From assembly GCA_944384825.1 (NCBI GenBank), contig CALWUT010000018.1:62001-126000 (forward strand): DNA of 64,000 bases. Reading direction: 5' to 3'. The notes beneath the pieces were generated by a model. The model saw only the letters and a list, made by a program, of their open reading frames with translations, had not been told where the DNA came from and searched no databases. The DNA comes from an uncultured Clostridia bacterium. GTDB lineage: Bacteria; Bacillota; Clostridia; Oscillospirales; Acutalibacteraceae. The position numbers were made by a program, and so were the translations under genes. Shown here piece by piece: positions 7,865-17,330 of the stretch (the first letter of the stretch is position 1; each line of letters starts with the position of its first letter).

Positions 7865-8947
7865 TTAGTCTAAATAATCTTTTAATTTTTTGCTCCTACT
7901 TGGATGTCTCAATTTTCTTAGCGCCTTTGCTTCTATCTGACGAATCCTTTCTCGTGTAACTTCAAATTCTTTTCCAACCTCTTCTAAGGTCCTTGGACGA
8001 CCATCTTTTATTCCAAACCTCATTTGTAAAACTTTTTGTTCACGAGGAGTAAGAGTCTCTAGTATTTTTAAAAGTTGCTCTCTTAATAAAACATTTGACG
8101 CTTCTTCTACTGGTGCTAAAGCTTCGCCATCTGGAACCATGTCACCTAAGTGTGTATCGTCTTCTTCCCCCAGTGGAGTCTCTAATGATAGAGGATCCTG
8201 AGATGCACGCATTATTTCACGGATTTTCTCCACCGGCATATTAAGTTCTTCAGCTACTTCTTCCGGCGTAGGTTCATGGCCATTGTTATGAAGAAGCTGG
8301 CCTGATACTTTTCGTACTTTATTCATAGTTTCCACCATGTGTACAGGAATACGAATCGTTCGAGCTTGATCTGCTATTGCACGTGTAATTGCTTGACGAA
8401 TCCACCACGTTGCATAAGTTGAAAATTTAAATCCTTTAGAATGGTCAAACTTTTCTACCGCTTTCATAAGCCCTAAATTTCCCTCTTGAATTAAATCCAA
8501 AAAATGCATACCTCTTCCCAAATATTTCTTTGCAATACTTACAACCAATCTTAAATTAGATTCAGAAAGTCTTTTTTTTGCATATTCATCTCCTTTCGAA
8601 GCACGATTAGCCAATTCAAGTTCTTCTTCGTTACTCAGAAGAGGTACCATTCCTATTTCTTTTAAGTAAGCTTTTACAGGATCGTCAGTAACCAAAGCAT
8701 TTTCTTCACTCAATGATCGAGAGCTATGAGAATCTATGTCTCCACTTTCTTCAAATCCATCTATTATCTCAACACCTAAAGACTCCATAGAATCATAAAG
8801 TTTTTCTATTTCATCTGGATCAAAATCCATTTCTCCCATAGCGTCTAGTATATCGCCTGTACTTACATGTCCTGAACCTTTACTTTGGTTCGCCAAATTT
8901 TTTATAACATTATTCATATCTGATTCCATATATCTAATTTCTTGCAT
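7865..8947 (-). CDS. sigA: Primary sigma factor SigA (RpoD)
   Basis: A 360-aa housekeeping sigma-70. A short region 1.1 (about residues 10-75) is followed by region 1.2 ([11 protein letters not shown]), regions 2.3-2.4 ([26 protein letters not shown], shown in part), region 3 and the region 4.2 helix-turn-helix [15 protein letters not shown]. It follows dnaG, the usual dnaG-sigA pairing. GGGGGA precedes the ATG. It explains the TTGACA/TATAAT-type promoters seen throughout. Confidence 0.95.
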   Translation of the reverse strand: MQEIRYMESDMNNVIKNLANQSKGSGHVSTGDILDAMGEMDFDPDEIEKLYDSMESLGVEIIDGFEESGDIDSHSSRSLSEENALVTDDPVKAYLKEIGMVPLLSNEEELELANRASKGDEYAKKRLSESNLRLVVSIAKKYLGRGMHFLDLIQEGNLGLMKAVEKFDHSKGFKFSTYATWWIRQAITRAIADQARTIRIPVHMVETMNKVRKVSGQLLHNNGHEPTPEEVAEELNMPVEKIREIMRASQDPLSLETPLGEEDDTHLGDMVPDGEALAPVEEASNVLLREQLLKILETLTPREQKVLQMRFGIKDGRPRTLEEVGKEFEVTRERIRQIEAKALRKLRHPSRSKKLKDYLD

Positions 8948-9022
8948 TTTATTCCCCCTATCTTTTGACTTTATTCAAAAAATTTTAACTTAATAAAATT
9001 GTATTTTTTATTTCTAATTAAA

Positions 9023-10786
9023 TCATGATTTATTCAATTTTTTGATGTAATTTTGAATTTCTGTTTCTGAAATGTTGTTTATATTTTGAAATCTATTTTT
9101 TTCTTTCTCTTGTCTGAGAATGCTTATGTTTTCATTTATATATTCATCTTGTCCCATATAGCTATTGTAAGAACAAATTATCTTTGTTATTCTTCCTACT
9201 TCTTTAACAGAAAATTCATAACTTGAAATTGTACTTATATCCAATTTTCTACCTTTAGATTTAATATCTTTTAAACATATAAAAATTTTTTTATTAAATT
9301 CAGTAACAAAATAATTTTCATCGACCTTAGAAAATATAGTGTTAGCTAAACCGGGATTATTTATAACACAAGATAACAGGTTTTCTTCCGCTAAAGCAGC
9401 TCTTAAATTATTTCGCTTTTCTTTATTAATATCATCGTTAAAAGCACATGTACTTTTTTCAATGTTTTTAAATTCTTTAAATAGTGAATTTTTTTGATTT
9501 TGTTTTATATACTTATTTATCTGAATAGAAATAATTTCTTTACTTACTCCTATTTCGGAGCTTATTGTTAAAGCGTAAACTTCTCTTTCTATAGTACTTT
9601 TACACCTTGATAAAATTTTAGCACTCTCAGTAAGATATTTGATTTTTCCTTCTGAAGTACTTATATCACATAGTGATTTTAAGTTCTCTAGCTTAAATTC
9701 AATATCATTTTTAGACTTCTCAATTAAACTACTAAATTTAAATGCTCCATTTTTTCCTTGTGACCGTAGATATTCATCGGGATCTTTACAGTTTGGCATA
9801 GAAATTATTTTTACCCTGAGTCCATTATCTTTAAGAATTTTTATGGCTCTTTCTGAAGCTTTCTGACCCGCTTCATCGGCATCATATGAAAGTATCACCT
9901 CTTCTACATTTCTAGATATTAACTTTGCTTGAAAAGGAGTAAGTGCTGTACCAAGAGTAGCTACAGCATTTTTAAAACCTGCTTGATGTAGTGCAACAAC
10001 ATCCATATATCCTTCTGTTAAAATCAGATTTTGTTTACCCGATTTGACTGCAAAGTTAAGAGCAAATAAATTACTGCTTTTTTTAAATACAAGAGTATCG
10101 GATGTATTTATGTATTTGGGTTTCTCACCGGAAAGACTGCGTGCCCCAAAAGCTATAACGTTGCCGCGTACATCAATTATAGGAAACATTAATCTACCGC
10201 TAAATCTATCAATTTCTTTCTTACTTCGAGATGTAAATGCTAAATTCGACAACATTATATCTTTTACATTATATCCTCTTTTCTTTAAGTAGTCTATAAG
10301 GGAATATCTATCATTAGGAGAATAGCCTAGTCCAAAACGCTTTATCATATTATTGTTAACACCTCTTAAGCTGAGATACTCCCTAGCTTTTATACCCGAT
10401 TTCCCTATAAGACATTTATAATAAAATTTAGCAGTTTCTCTGTTAATTTCATAAATAAGTAATTTTTTCTTATAAGTCAGATTTTCTTCTTCGCTGACTT
10501 CAACGCTCATTCCTACTCTTTCTGCCAAATATTTTACCGCTTCAATATAATCATAATGCTCTATAAGTCTTAAAAATGTAATAACGTCCCCGCCTACTCC
10601 GCACCCAAAACAATAAAAAGATCCGTTAGCAGGATAAACGCAAAGAGACGCAGTGCGTTCCGCGTGAAAAGGACAAAGCCCCATCATATTTCTACCTTTT
10701 CTTTGAATATCAACGTATTCTGAAATTATCTCACTTATATCATTTTTTTCTTTAATTTCAGATATAAAATCGTCTGAAAGAATCAT
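9023..10786 (-). CDS. dnaG: DNA primase
   Basis: A 587-aa primase. The CHC2 zinc finger has C38, H41, C59 and C62, followed by the DnaG core and a Toprim domain with LTEGYMDVVALHQAG and the acidic SYDADEAG. The C-terminal third, the helicase-binding domain, is divergent and Lys/Asn-rich. Primase makes RNA primers at replication forks. It lies upstream of sigA on the same strand with a gap of about 75 bp. Confidence 0.94.
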   Translation of the reverse strand: MILSDDFISEIKEKNDISEIISEYVDIQRKGRNMMGLCPFHAERTASLCVYPANGSFYCFGCGVGGDVITFLRLIEHYDYIEAVKYLAERVGMSVEVSEEENLTYKKKLLIYEINRETAKFYYKCLIGKSGIKAREYLSLRGVNNNMIKRFGLGYSPNDRYSLIDYLKKRGYNVKDIMLSNLAFTSRSKKEIDRFSGRLMFPIIDVRGNVIAFGARSLSGEKPKYINTSDTLVFKKSSNLFALNFAVKSGKQNLILTEGYMDVVALHQAGFKNAVATLGTALTPFQAKLISRNVEEVILSYDADEAGQKASERAIKILKDNGLRVKIISMPNCKDPDEYLRSQGKNGAFKFSSLIEKSKNDIEFKLENLKSLCDISTSEGKIKYLTESAKILSRCKSTIEREVYALTISSEIGVSKEIISIQINKYIKQNQKNSLFKEFKNIEKSTCAFNDDINKEKRNNLRAALAEENLLSCVINNPGLANTIFSKVDENYFVTEFNKKIFICLKDIKSKGRKLDISTISSYEFSVKEVGRITKIICSYNSYMGQDEYINENISILRQEKEKNRFQNINNISETEIQNYIKKLNKS

Positions 10787-10889
10787 AAAAATTATTCACC
10801 TCTCAAACTTTTCATCAAAAATGTACTTTTAGCCTTATAACTTATATACTTTTTCACTTAATTATTTTCTATTCCTTACAACCATTAAA

Positions 10890-11909
10890 TTAAAATACTT
10901 TTGAAGGCCGGGGAAGAAATAAATCTTTAAAAAGACTTATAGCAAATTGATCTGTCATACCGGCAATATAATCACAAACCGCCCTGTCTATCCCTTCGTT
11001 TTTAGCTATTATCTGTAAATAGTCCGGTAATTTATCAGGATGAGTTTTAAAATAATTGTATAGTGATTTTATTACAAACGGAACTTTTTCTTCCTCCGAA
11101 AATGATCTTTTGTTAAGATAAACATTTTTGTACATAAAGTTATGTATTTTCTCAAAAATACATCCCATCTCTGAGCCCATATTTATATTTCCTTCTTTAG
11201 TGTAAGTAACTATAGAATTTACCATAACGTTTATTCTTGAGGAAAAGCTCAGTCCCATTACATCTATTATATCCTCTGGCACTAAATTTATATTTAGCAT
11301 TCCAGCTCTTATAGAGTCTTCAATATCATGGTTTATATAAGCTACTTTATCACACAGCCTTACTAATCTTCCTTCTACAGTAAAAGCTTCTTCTCCTGAA
11401 GTATGATGCAGTATACCATCGAGTACTTCCTTAGTTAAATTCAGTCCTTTTCCTTCCTTTTCCAAAATTTCTAAAATTCTTACACTTTGCTTATAATGAC
11501 TAAACCCAGTAGGGCATAACTCATTCAGAACACTTTCACCAGCATGTCCAAAAGGAGTATGACCTAAATCATGTCCCAAAGCTATAGCTTCTGTTAAGTC
11601 TTCATTAAGTTGAAGCGCTCTTGCGACAGTACGTGAAATCTGAGAAACTTCCAAAGTATGAGTTAATCTTGTTCTATAGTAGTCGCCAAGCGGAGATATA
11701 AACACTTGAGTTTTATGCTTTAAACGTCTGAAAGACTTACTATGTAAAATTCTATCCCTATCCCGCTGATACTCCGTCCTGATATTACAAGGCGTTTCAT
11801 AAAATTTTCTGCCTAAACTATTCTTAGATAACGACGCTTCTTTACATAATGTGATTATTTCCCGATCTTCAAGTTCTTCCCTTATATTTCTGACCATACT
11901 TAATCCCAC
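10890..11909 (-). CDS. dGTPase-like HD-domain triphosphohydrolase
   Basis: A 339-aa protein of the deoxyguanosinetriphosphate triphosphohydrolase-like family. The N-terminal ETPCNIRTEYQRDRDRILHS and RRLKHKTQV blocks are followed by the HD motif (TRLTHTLEV and LGHDLGHTPFGH). In clostridia this gene commonly precedes dnaG, as here. The first possible start (GTG) lies against the AAGGAGG site, so the ATG at about 11897 may be the true start. The substrate is inferred from the family and may be any dNTP. Confidence 0.85.
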   Translation of the reverse strand: MGLSMVRNIREELEDREIITLCKEASLSKNSLGRKFYETPCNIRTEYQRDRDRILHSKSFRRLKHKTQVFISPLGDYYRTRLTHTLEVSQISRTVARALQLNEDLTEAIALGHDLGHTPFGHAGESVLNELCPTGFSHYKQSVRILEILEKEGKGLNLTKEVLDGILHHTSGEEAFTVEGRLVRLCDKVAYINHDIEDSIRAGMLNINLVPEDIIDVMGLSFSSRINVMVNSIVTYTKEGNINMGSEMGCIFEKIHNFMYKNVYLNKRSFSEEEKVPFVIKSLYNYFKTHPDKLPDYLQIIAKNEGIDRAVCDYIAGMTDQFAISLFKDLFLPRPSKVF

Positions 11910-11939
11910 CCTCCTTAAATTTATTCAAAACCAATAATA

Positions 11940-12572
11940 CTAAATATTATAATAGCTTTCTCCGATTAAATCGACGCTGTCAGAAGTCTTCAGTAAATTG
12001 TTAATTTTATCAATAGCTTGAGTGGATACTGATTTTGGAACGTGAAACCAAACCTTTATTTTACTTTCATAAGTTACTTTATCCGTTTTCCCTTTAAAAT
12101 TAAGAATAATTGAGTTTATCTGATTATAATACTTATATTCGCACTCCACAAGTATTTGACTACACTCCTCCATTTTTTCAGCTCCGGACATTTCCAGTAC
12201 ATTTCTCGCACCGGAAATATACATTCTTCTAAGTCCGCCTGTTCCTAGCAAGATTCCTCCAAAATATCTTACCACTAGAACCATTACATTCTTTAAATTA
12301 AGTCCTTTTATTACTTCCATAATCGGCAATCCGGCAGTTCCAGAAGGCTCACCGTCATCGCAGTACCTTTCAGAAAATTCATCCGTTAATCTATACGCGT
12401 AGACATGATGTTTAGCGCTGTGATGACTTTCTTTTATCTTCCTCATTTTTTCTTGAACCTCAAAACTGCTTTCTACTTTAAAACTATATGAGATAAATTT
12501 GGAACGCTTTTCCACTTCTTCATAAACACATTCCTGATAAATAGTTCTATATTCCATATAACTCTTCACCAT
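11940..12572 (-). CDS. YigZ/IMPACT family protein
   Basis: A 210-aa protein with the two-domain YigZ layout: an N-terminal UPF0029 domain (SKFISYSFKVES, HHVYAYRLTDEFSERYCDDGEPSGTAG, quoted in parts) and a C-terminal DUF1949 ferredoxin-like domain. Family members resemble the N-terminal domain of eukaryotic IMPACT; their biochemical role is not firmly known. ATG at about 12557 has the better ribosome site. A strong hairpin separates it from rpmE. Confidence 0.85.
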   Translation of the reverse strand: MVKSYMEYRTIYQECVYEEVEKRSKFISYSFKVESSFEVQEKMRKIKESHHSAKHHVYAYRLTDEFSERYCDDGEPSGTAGLPIMEVIKGLNLKNVMVLVVRYFGGILLGTGGLRRMYISGARNVLEMSGAEKMEECSQILVECEYKYYNQINSIILNFKGKTDKVTYESKIKVWFHVPKSVSTQAIDKINNLLKTSDSVDLIGESYYNI

Positions 12573-12577
12573 TCAAC

Positions 12578-12609
12578 ATAATAGGCAACGCTAATGCGTC
12601 GCCTATTAT
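12578..12609 (-). terminator. Stable hairpin between rpmE and the YigZ gene
   Basis: A 14-bp stem (ATAATAGGC...GC with GC...GCCTATTAT, one G-T pair) and a 4-nt loop. No T-tract follows on either strand, so it may be an RNA stabiliser, processing site or partial terminator of rpmE rather than a classical terminator. Confidence 0.45.
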
Positions 12610-12636
12610 AATAACTAGAAATTTTAAATCTCTTAC

Positions 12637-12840
12637 CTACTTTGCACACGCTAAACGTTTCTTGAATTTACCTATACGTCCGCCCGTGTCAACATATCTT
12701 TGTTTGTCTGTGTAAAAAGGATGGCACTTTGAGCAGACTTCTACAGATATATCTTTGCGAGTAGATCTGGTAGATATAATGTTTCCACAAGAACATCTTA
12801 TTTCTGTATTCTCGTATATAGGATGTATACCAGCTTTCAT
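12637..12840 (-). CDS. rpmE: 50S ribosomal protein L31, zinc-binding form
   Basis: A 67-aa L31 with the Cys-containing (C+) signature: RCSCGN near the N-terminus and [10 protein letters not shown] in the middle, then [22 protein letters not shown] precedes the ATG and a consensus promoter lies upstream, so it has its own transcript. Confidence 0.95.
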   Translation of the reverse strand: MKAGIHPIYENTEIRCSCGNIISTRSTRKDISVEVCSKCHPFYTDKQRYVDTGGRIGKFKKRLACAK

Positions 12841-12893
12841 TTATTATTTCACCTCTTTAATTTCAAAAGCTTCAAGCTATAGACATATATTGT

Positions 12894-12922
12894 ATTTTAC
12901 CATATACATTAAAATATTGCAA
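12894..12922 (-). promoter_or_regulatory. Sigma-A promoter of rpmE
   Basis: TTGCAA (12917-12922), a 17-bp spacer and TAAAAT (12894-12899) on the minus strand, about 55 bp upstream of the rpmE ATG. Confidence 0.6.
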
Positions 12923-12960
12923 TAGTATTTATTGTTTTTAAAATTAAATTTTAAATTCTA

Positions 12961-13488
12961 TCAGTAAAATCGTCCCGCTTTACTATCGGAAGCTACAACT
13001 AATGAGCCGTGATTATGTTTAACTAATTTAGAAAGTCTAATGCGATTAAATCTTTGAATAAATAAGAAAGGTAAGTTTGCCAATATGGGAATTAAAGAAA
13101 ATAATACAGCATAAAAAGTTGAATTTATGCAAAAAGATACTATCCAGTACATGCTGCACATAAAATGATTCCATTCCGCTCGGCATGTTTCAACTATAAA
13201 CTTCTCAAGATATTCCTTACTAAGTTCTGATAAAGACTTCAAGGAACGTTTAGAAAATCCTTTCTTAGAAACAAATTGAGGTAAATTATCCTTCCACTTC
13301 TTTATTTTAAGAACACTAATATAAAAACTCCCGTTTTTTTCCCACTTTCTAACTGTATACATTCGCTTTCTAGGATCAAAAAAAGACGAACTTAAGTTCA
13401 TGCAGATAACTAAAATTGCCAAATGCCATGCGATCATAAGAAAAAAATTTATCAATATCACTTTTCCGGGAGTCAAATCATGTAGCAT
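12961..13488 (-). CDS. CrtO-like membrane protein (glycosyl-diaponeurosporenoate acyltransferase family)
   Basis: A 175-aa protein with an N-terminal membrane segment (about 10-30), a central charged domain and one or two hydrophobic segments near 110-145. DPRKRMYTVRKWEKNGSFY, KIKKWKDNLPQ, CRAEWNHF and FLFIQRFNRIRL match my memory of the CrtO family, which includes the staphyloxanthin acyltransferase. No carotenoid genes are visible here, so the true substrate is probably a different glycolipid. It lies downstream of an anchored unknown protein with a short gap, likely the same operon. Confidence 0.65.
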   Translation of the reverse strand: MLHDLTPGKVILINFFLMIAWHLAILVICMNLSSSFFDPRKRMYTVRKWEKNGSFYISVLKIKKWKDNLPQFVSKKGFSKRSLKSLSELSKEYLEKFIVETCRAEWNHFMCSMYWIVSFCINSTFYAVLFSLIPILANLPFLFIQRFNRIRLSKLVKHNHGSLVVASDSKAGRFY

Positions 13489-13530
13489 AAGTTCCTCCCT
13501 CTTTCCCTTTAAATGTTAAAAGTAATCTAA

Positions 13531-14007
13531 CTATACTTCTAAATTCTTCATGGATGCTCTAGCTTCTTTTAATTTCGCATCCGCTTCTTTTATTAAAGTA
13601 GTACGTTCTTCACCTAAATTCTTTGGTGCTGCTTTTACATACATATCAATAGCCTGAAGATATATTTCGTACGCTGCCATCATTTTTTCATAATGGCCTT
13701 TTGAATTTTGAGGTACTTTTGGTCCTAATTGCTCCTCTAATGATTTAACAAATTCAGTAAATTTGGAAGCAGTTTCTTCTAATTTTTTAGTGGATGCTTC
13801 ACTACCATTATAAGATATTACTTGATCTAAAAACTTGTCCAAAGCAGACTCAAAACTTTCATTTTGTACGACAACCTCTTTTACATACTCTGCTTTAGTA
13901 AAAACTCTAGAGGAATTTACTTGAAGAAAAAATATGACCCCAATTATTCCTAATACGGATATAACAATCAAAGTTATCCATTTTTTTTTGCTTTTTTTAT
14001 TCTCCAT
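13531..14007 (-). CDS. Membrane-anchored helical protein, unknown function
   Basis: A 158-aa protein: a Lys-rich start, one transmembrane segment (about residues 11-28) and an extracytoplasmic domain of about 125 residues predicted to be helical, with regular Glu/Lys spacing. By the positive-inside rule the domain faces outward. I recognise no family. It lies between the ATP/ADP translocase, behind that gene's terminator, and a CrtO-like gene. Confidence 0.6.
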   Translation of the reverse strand: MENKKSKKKWITLIVISVLGIIGVIFFLQVNSSRVFTKAEYVKEVVVQNESFESALDKFLDQVISYNGSEASTKKLEETASKFTEFVKSLEEQLGPKVPQNSKGHYEKMMAAYEIYLQAIDMYVKAAPKNLGEERTTLIKEADAKLKEARASMKNLEV

Positions 14008-14244
14008 TTTATTTTTTGTCCCCTTTCATTAGAAACTAAATGTTATCATATCATAATAATTAAAAATCTTCTACACTAAGAAGTTTTTTAACGTACTTAC
14101 CCTTTAAACCATGAAAATTTTTTAATTAATTCAAATATTTAAATAAATAACTAGATTTAATTCTAATATTTACTCATTTATCTTTAAATTACTCAATAAT
14201 TTTATCATAAATGTATATAATATCAATATTAATATAATTAAAAA

Positions 14245-14268
14245 ACAGTCACTTATTTAAGTGACTGT
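14245..14268 (-). terminator. Rho-independent terminator of the ATP/ADP translocase gene
   Basis: A perfect 10-bp stem (ACAGTCACTT with AAGTGACTGT) and a 4-nt loop are followed by TTTTT on the minus strand, about 40 bp after the translocase stop. The rest of 14008-14305 is AT-rich and shows nothing else. Confidence 0.9.
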
Positions 14269-14305
14269 CTTACTTACGTGATGATTTAAAAATTCTAAAT
14301 GTAAG

Positions 14306-15814
14306 TTAATTCTTTATACTCTCTTGCTCAGCTACCTTAGATTCATATTTCTTACTAAGGTTAAATACAGATCCTAACCATACTACTACAGTCGTTGCAA
14401 ATAAAACTGAAATAGTAACTAAATGATCCGTTAATGCTGATCCCGCAGCTACAACACTTGTTAAAAACATTCCTACTGCTGAAGCACCCGCTTTACCGGC
14501 ACGTCCTCCGATAACTTCAACCGCAGCTTGGCCTTTAGTTCTTGTATCTTCGTCAAGCGGTAAGTAAGCCATATTTTTCGTTGCGTCGAACAAACAGTAC
14601 TTGACACTTTTTGAAAGAGCATCCTGGACAAGTCCGAACCATACCGCCAAAGCAGTAAAACTCATTCCAAAAATCGTCGGAGAAATGTACTCACCATAAA
14701 GAACTATTACAAAAAAGATTCCGCCAAAAATAGCTAAAATAGAAGCAGGAATAAGTGCTGCTGTTCTCCATTTGGTCTTTCTAAGAATATTTTGACCTAC
14801 AAATGAAGCCAAAATTGTTAAAACACCAGTCAGCATTGATAAATTGGCCATCATGTCAGAAACTCCGCTTGCACCTTTTACCATGCGATCCGTATATTTC
14901 TTCCAAATAACTTCGAAAAAGTTAATTCCTATGCCATAGCAAAGAACTATTGCACAGATCATTAAGAGATATGGAGATTTACATAAAATCTTAATTCCGT
15001 CCATGAGACCTACTTTTTCTTTTTTCTTTTTAGATTTTACCTGTGTAGGATCATAAAGTCTTGGATCTTTAAGAACAACAGCATTAATATACCAATACAT
15101 TATCATTGTTGCGATTCCAAATGCTATACATGCTCCAATACTTATGTATATATGAGCATCACCGGGCATTTTTGCGAGAGTTTTCAAAAGTCCACCGGAA
15201 CATACAACACCTATGTTTCCTACTATTGCATAAAGTCCAAAGAATCTCTTAACTTCATTTTTCATTGTAACTTCATATGCAAACTGCCAGAAAAGTGAAG
15301 ATATTGCCATGGTTCCCCAAAGCTCTGAAAGTACATAAAATAACGTAAAAGACCAGTTAGTAAGGCACGGAATAATCCAATAGAAAAATGGTGGCCACGA
15401 TGCCTGCATTGCACGAACTGTTGCTTCGTTAGCATGAATAACCGCACGATTTGGATATAAGAACAATAGGAATATTGCATAAAATGCCATAAAAGCAGAA
15501 ACCATGATGTAAAAAGTTTTCTTAAATCCAAATTTGTTAAGTAAAAAAGTATAAACTATTACTAGTAAAAAAGCAGCTGGCATAACAAACCATAGTTTAA
15601 GCTGAGGAACAAGCTCCGCTCCTCCTCCTATTGCTTCTTTTCTAACTAGAGAGTCTTTTAAGTCTCTTACCATTGTATAAACAAACAAAATAAAGAACAT
15701 TAAAAAACTCATAGGTAAAAATTTCTTCATCTCATAACCATGAATTGGCCACAATATTGACTGTAGCTTACCAAATTCAGGCTTTTGAGTCGAAGTTTGC
15801 GTTGATTCGCTCAT
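14306..15814 (-). CDS. ATP/ADP translocase (Tlc/Npt nucleotide transporter)
   Basis: A 502-aa polytopic protein of the bacterial/plastid nucleotide transporter family (TlcA/Npt1/NTT). The N-terminus KFLPMSFLMFFILFVYTMVR and the following RDLKDSLV, the mid-protein VKRFFGLYAIVGN and DGIKILCKSPYL, and the late KYCLFDATKNMAYLPLD and GGRAGKAGAS blocks are typical. About 11-12 membrane segments fit the family topology. Such carriers exchange host ATP for bacterial ADP in Rickettsia and Chlamydia and are rare in Firmicutes. The gene is monocistronic, with AGAAGGAG before the ATG. Nucleotide specificity (ATP/ADP exchange versus broad uptake) cannot be read from sequence alone. Confidence 0.93.
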   Translation of the reverse strand: MSESTQTSTQKPEFGKLQSILWPIHGYEMKKFLPMSFLMFFILFVYTMVRDLKDSLVRKEAIGGGAELVPQLKLWFVMPAAFLLVIVYTFLLNKFGFKKTFYIMVSAFMAFYAIFLLFLYPNRAVIHANEATVRAMQASWPPFFYWIIPCLTNWSFTLFYVLSELWGTMAISSLFWQFAYEVTMKNEVKRFFGLYAIVGNIGVVCSGGLLKTLAKMPGDAHIYISIGACIAFGIATMIMYWYINAVVLKDPRLYDPTQVKSKKKKEKVGLMDGIKILCKSPYLLMICAIVLCYGIGINFFEVIWKKYTDRMVKGASGVSDMMANLSMLTGVLTILASFVGQNILRKTKWRTAALIPASILAIFGGIFFVIVLYGEYISPTIFGMSFTALAVWFGLVQDALSKSVKYCLFDATKNMAYLPLDEDTRTKGQAAVEVIGGRAGKAGASAVGMFLTSVVAAGSALTDHLVTISVLFATTVVVWLGSVFNLSKKYESKVAEQESIKN

Positions 15815-16119
15815 TCTGAATCTTCTCCTTCTTTATAATAAGTCAGACATATACGTATATAATTTTATCTATTCATATAACGTTAAATCTAAATTTTCTC
15901 ACCCTCACTTTCCTGTCATAAATACTTTGACGTAAACAGTTATATAAAGATCAATTATATACTTTTTGATACTAACCATACTTTTTTATAATAACATATA
16001 ATTGAATTTTTAGCTATAAGAAATTTTTAATATCTTTGCAGTATTAAATGTATGATTTATACACAAAAATTATGTTAAAGATGAAAATTAATTGGTTTTT
16101 TAAAACTCCACTTCCCTTA
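15815..16119. other. Intergenic region between divergent tlc and rpmB
   Basis: This AT-rich stretch upstream of the translocase and rpmB has no convincing ORF or RNA. Several TATAAT-like strings lie on the tlc strand but none has a good -35 at 16-18 bp, so the tlc promoter is unassigned. Confidence 0.5.
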
Positions 16120-16148
16120 TTGAATTTCATTAACTAATATGATATAAT
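16120..16148 (+). promoter_or_regulatory. Sigma-A promoter of rpmB
   Basis: TTGAAT (16120-16125), a 17-bp spacer ending in TGA and TATAAT (16143-16148). A leader of about 95 nt precedes rpmB. Confidence 0.7.
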
Positions 16149-16251
16149 TACAATTAAAGAAATCAGGATTTGGTATATTTTAGTAATCATTTAACTTACA
16201 GTAATTCCAAAGCTCTGTTTCTTAATCTAAATTATTTAAGGAGAAATTATT

Positions 16252-16440
16252 ATGGCAAAATGTCAAATTTGCAGTAAATCTGTATCATTCGGAATAAAAG
16301 TCTCACACTCTCACAGACGTTCCAATAAAATGTGGAAGCCAAACGTTCGTAGAATAAAAGCTGTTATAAATGGTACCCCTACACATATATACGCCTGTAC
16401 CAGATGTATGAGGTCGGGAAAAGTTGCATCTAATGCCTAA
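16252..16440 (+). CDS. rpmB: 50S ribosomal protein L28, zinc-binding form
   Basis: A 62-aa L28 with CQIC near the N-terminus and CTRC near the C-terminus, making it the zinc-binding (C+) version. Middle blocks SHSHRRSNKMWKPNVRRIK are typical. AAGGAG precedes the ATG. The glycosylase gene follows 26 bp downstream and is likely co-transcribed. Confidence 0.95.
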   Translation: MAKCQICSKSVSFGIKVSHSHRRSNKMWKPNVRRIKAVINGTPTHIYACTRCMRSGKVASNA

Positions 16441-16466
16441 AAAATAATATAACGGAAATTAAAATT

Positions 16467-17315
16467 ATGAAAGTAATCGAAAGAGGAAACAGTATAATTA
16501 TTCAAAATCCTGAAAATTTTGACCTTTCTCAAACCTTTGACTGTGGTCAATGTTTTCGCTGGGAAATAGTAGATAATAAATATTACGGAATTGCTTATGG
16601 TAAAAAATTATGCGTCTGGCAAAAAGATAATGAAATTATTTTTGAAAACATTACTATTGAGGAATTCCATAATCTGTGGGAAAATTATTTCGATCTGAAT
16701 ACAGATTACTCAAAAATCGGAAACGAACTTTCTAAAATTGATCCTTTAGTGCATAAAGCTTATAATTCTTATCCCGGAATACGCATTTTAAATCAAGAGC
16801 CTTGGGAAACTCTTTGTTCTTTCATTATCTCACAAAATAACAATATCCCTAGAATTAAAAAAATAATTTCTAGACTCTGTAAATCATTCGGAGAAAAAAT
16901 TGAAGAAGCTGAATCGGATTTCACTTTCCCCACAGCTTCAGTACTTTCAACCCTTGTTGAAAATGATTTAGAACCTATAAAATGTGGCTTTAGAGCAAAA
17001 TATATACTTGATGCAGCTCGTAAAGTCTCAAAAGGAGAAATAAATCTAAATTTTATTAGTACTCTTTTTACTGATGAAGCTGAAAATGAATTGGTTAAAA
17101 TAAACGGAGTGGGTCCTAAAATCGCTACTTGTACTTTACTCTATGGGTTTCACAGATTAGAAGCTTTTCCTTTAGACGTATGGACAAAAAGAATAATGAG
17201 TACTTTCTTTCCTGGTAAATCTCCTACTATATTTGGTAAATACGCAGGAATTGCTCAACAATATCTATATCATTATATTCGCATGCACTCAGAGGAGCTT
17301 TTTAAAAGTAATTAA
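16467..17315 (+). CDS. 8-oxoguanine DNA glycosylase, OGG1-type
   Basis: A 282-aa HhH-GPD glycosylase with the N-terminal OGG domain (FDLSQTFDCGQCFRW). The catalytic region shows SQNNNIPRIKKII, the helix-hairpin-helix VNGVGPKIATCTLLYG with the Schiff-base Lys, and PLDVW with the catalytic Asp. These enzymes excise 8-oxoguanine and cut the strand by beta-elimination. This eukaryote-like OGG1 form is common in clostridia. It ends 15 bp before the convergent spoIIR gene. Confidence 0.88.
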   Translation: MKVIERGNSIIIQNPENFDLSQTFDCGQCFRWEIVDNKYYGIAYGKKLCVWQKDNEIIFENITIEEFHNLWENYFDLNTDYSKIGNELSKIDPLVHKAYNSYPGIRILNQEPWETLCSFIISQNNNIPRIKKIISRLCKSFGEKIEEAESDFTFPTASVLSTLVENDLEPIKCGFRAKYILDAARKVSKGEINLNFISTLFTDEAENELVKINGVGPKIATCTLLYGFHRLEAFPLDVWTKRIMSTFFPGKSPTIFGKYAGIAQQYLYHYIRMHSEELFKSN

Positions 17316-17330
17316 TTTGTAAAACTAATG

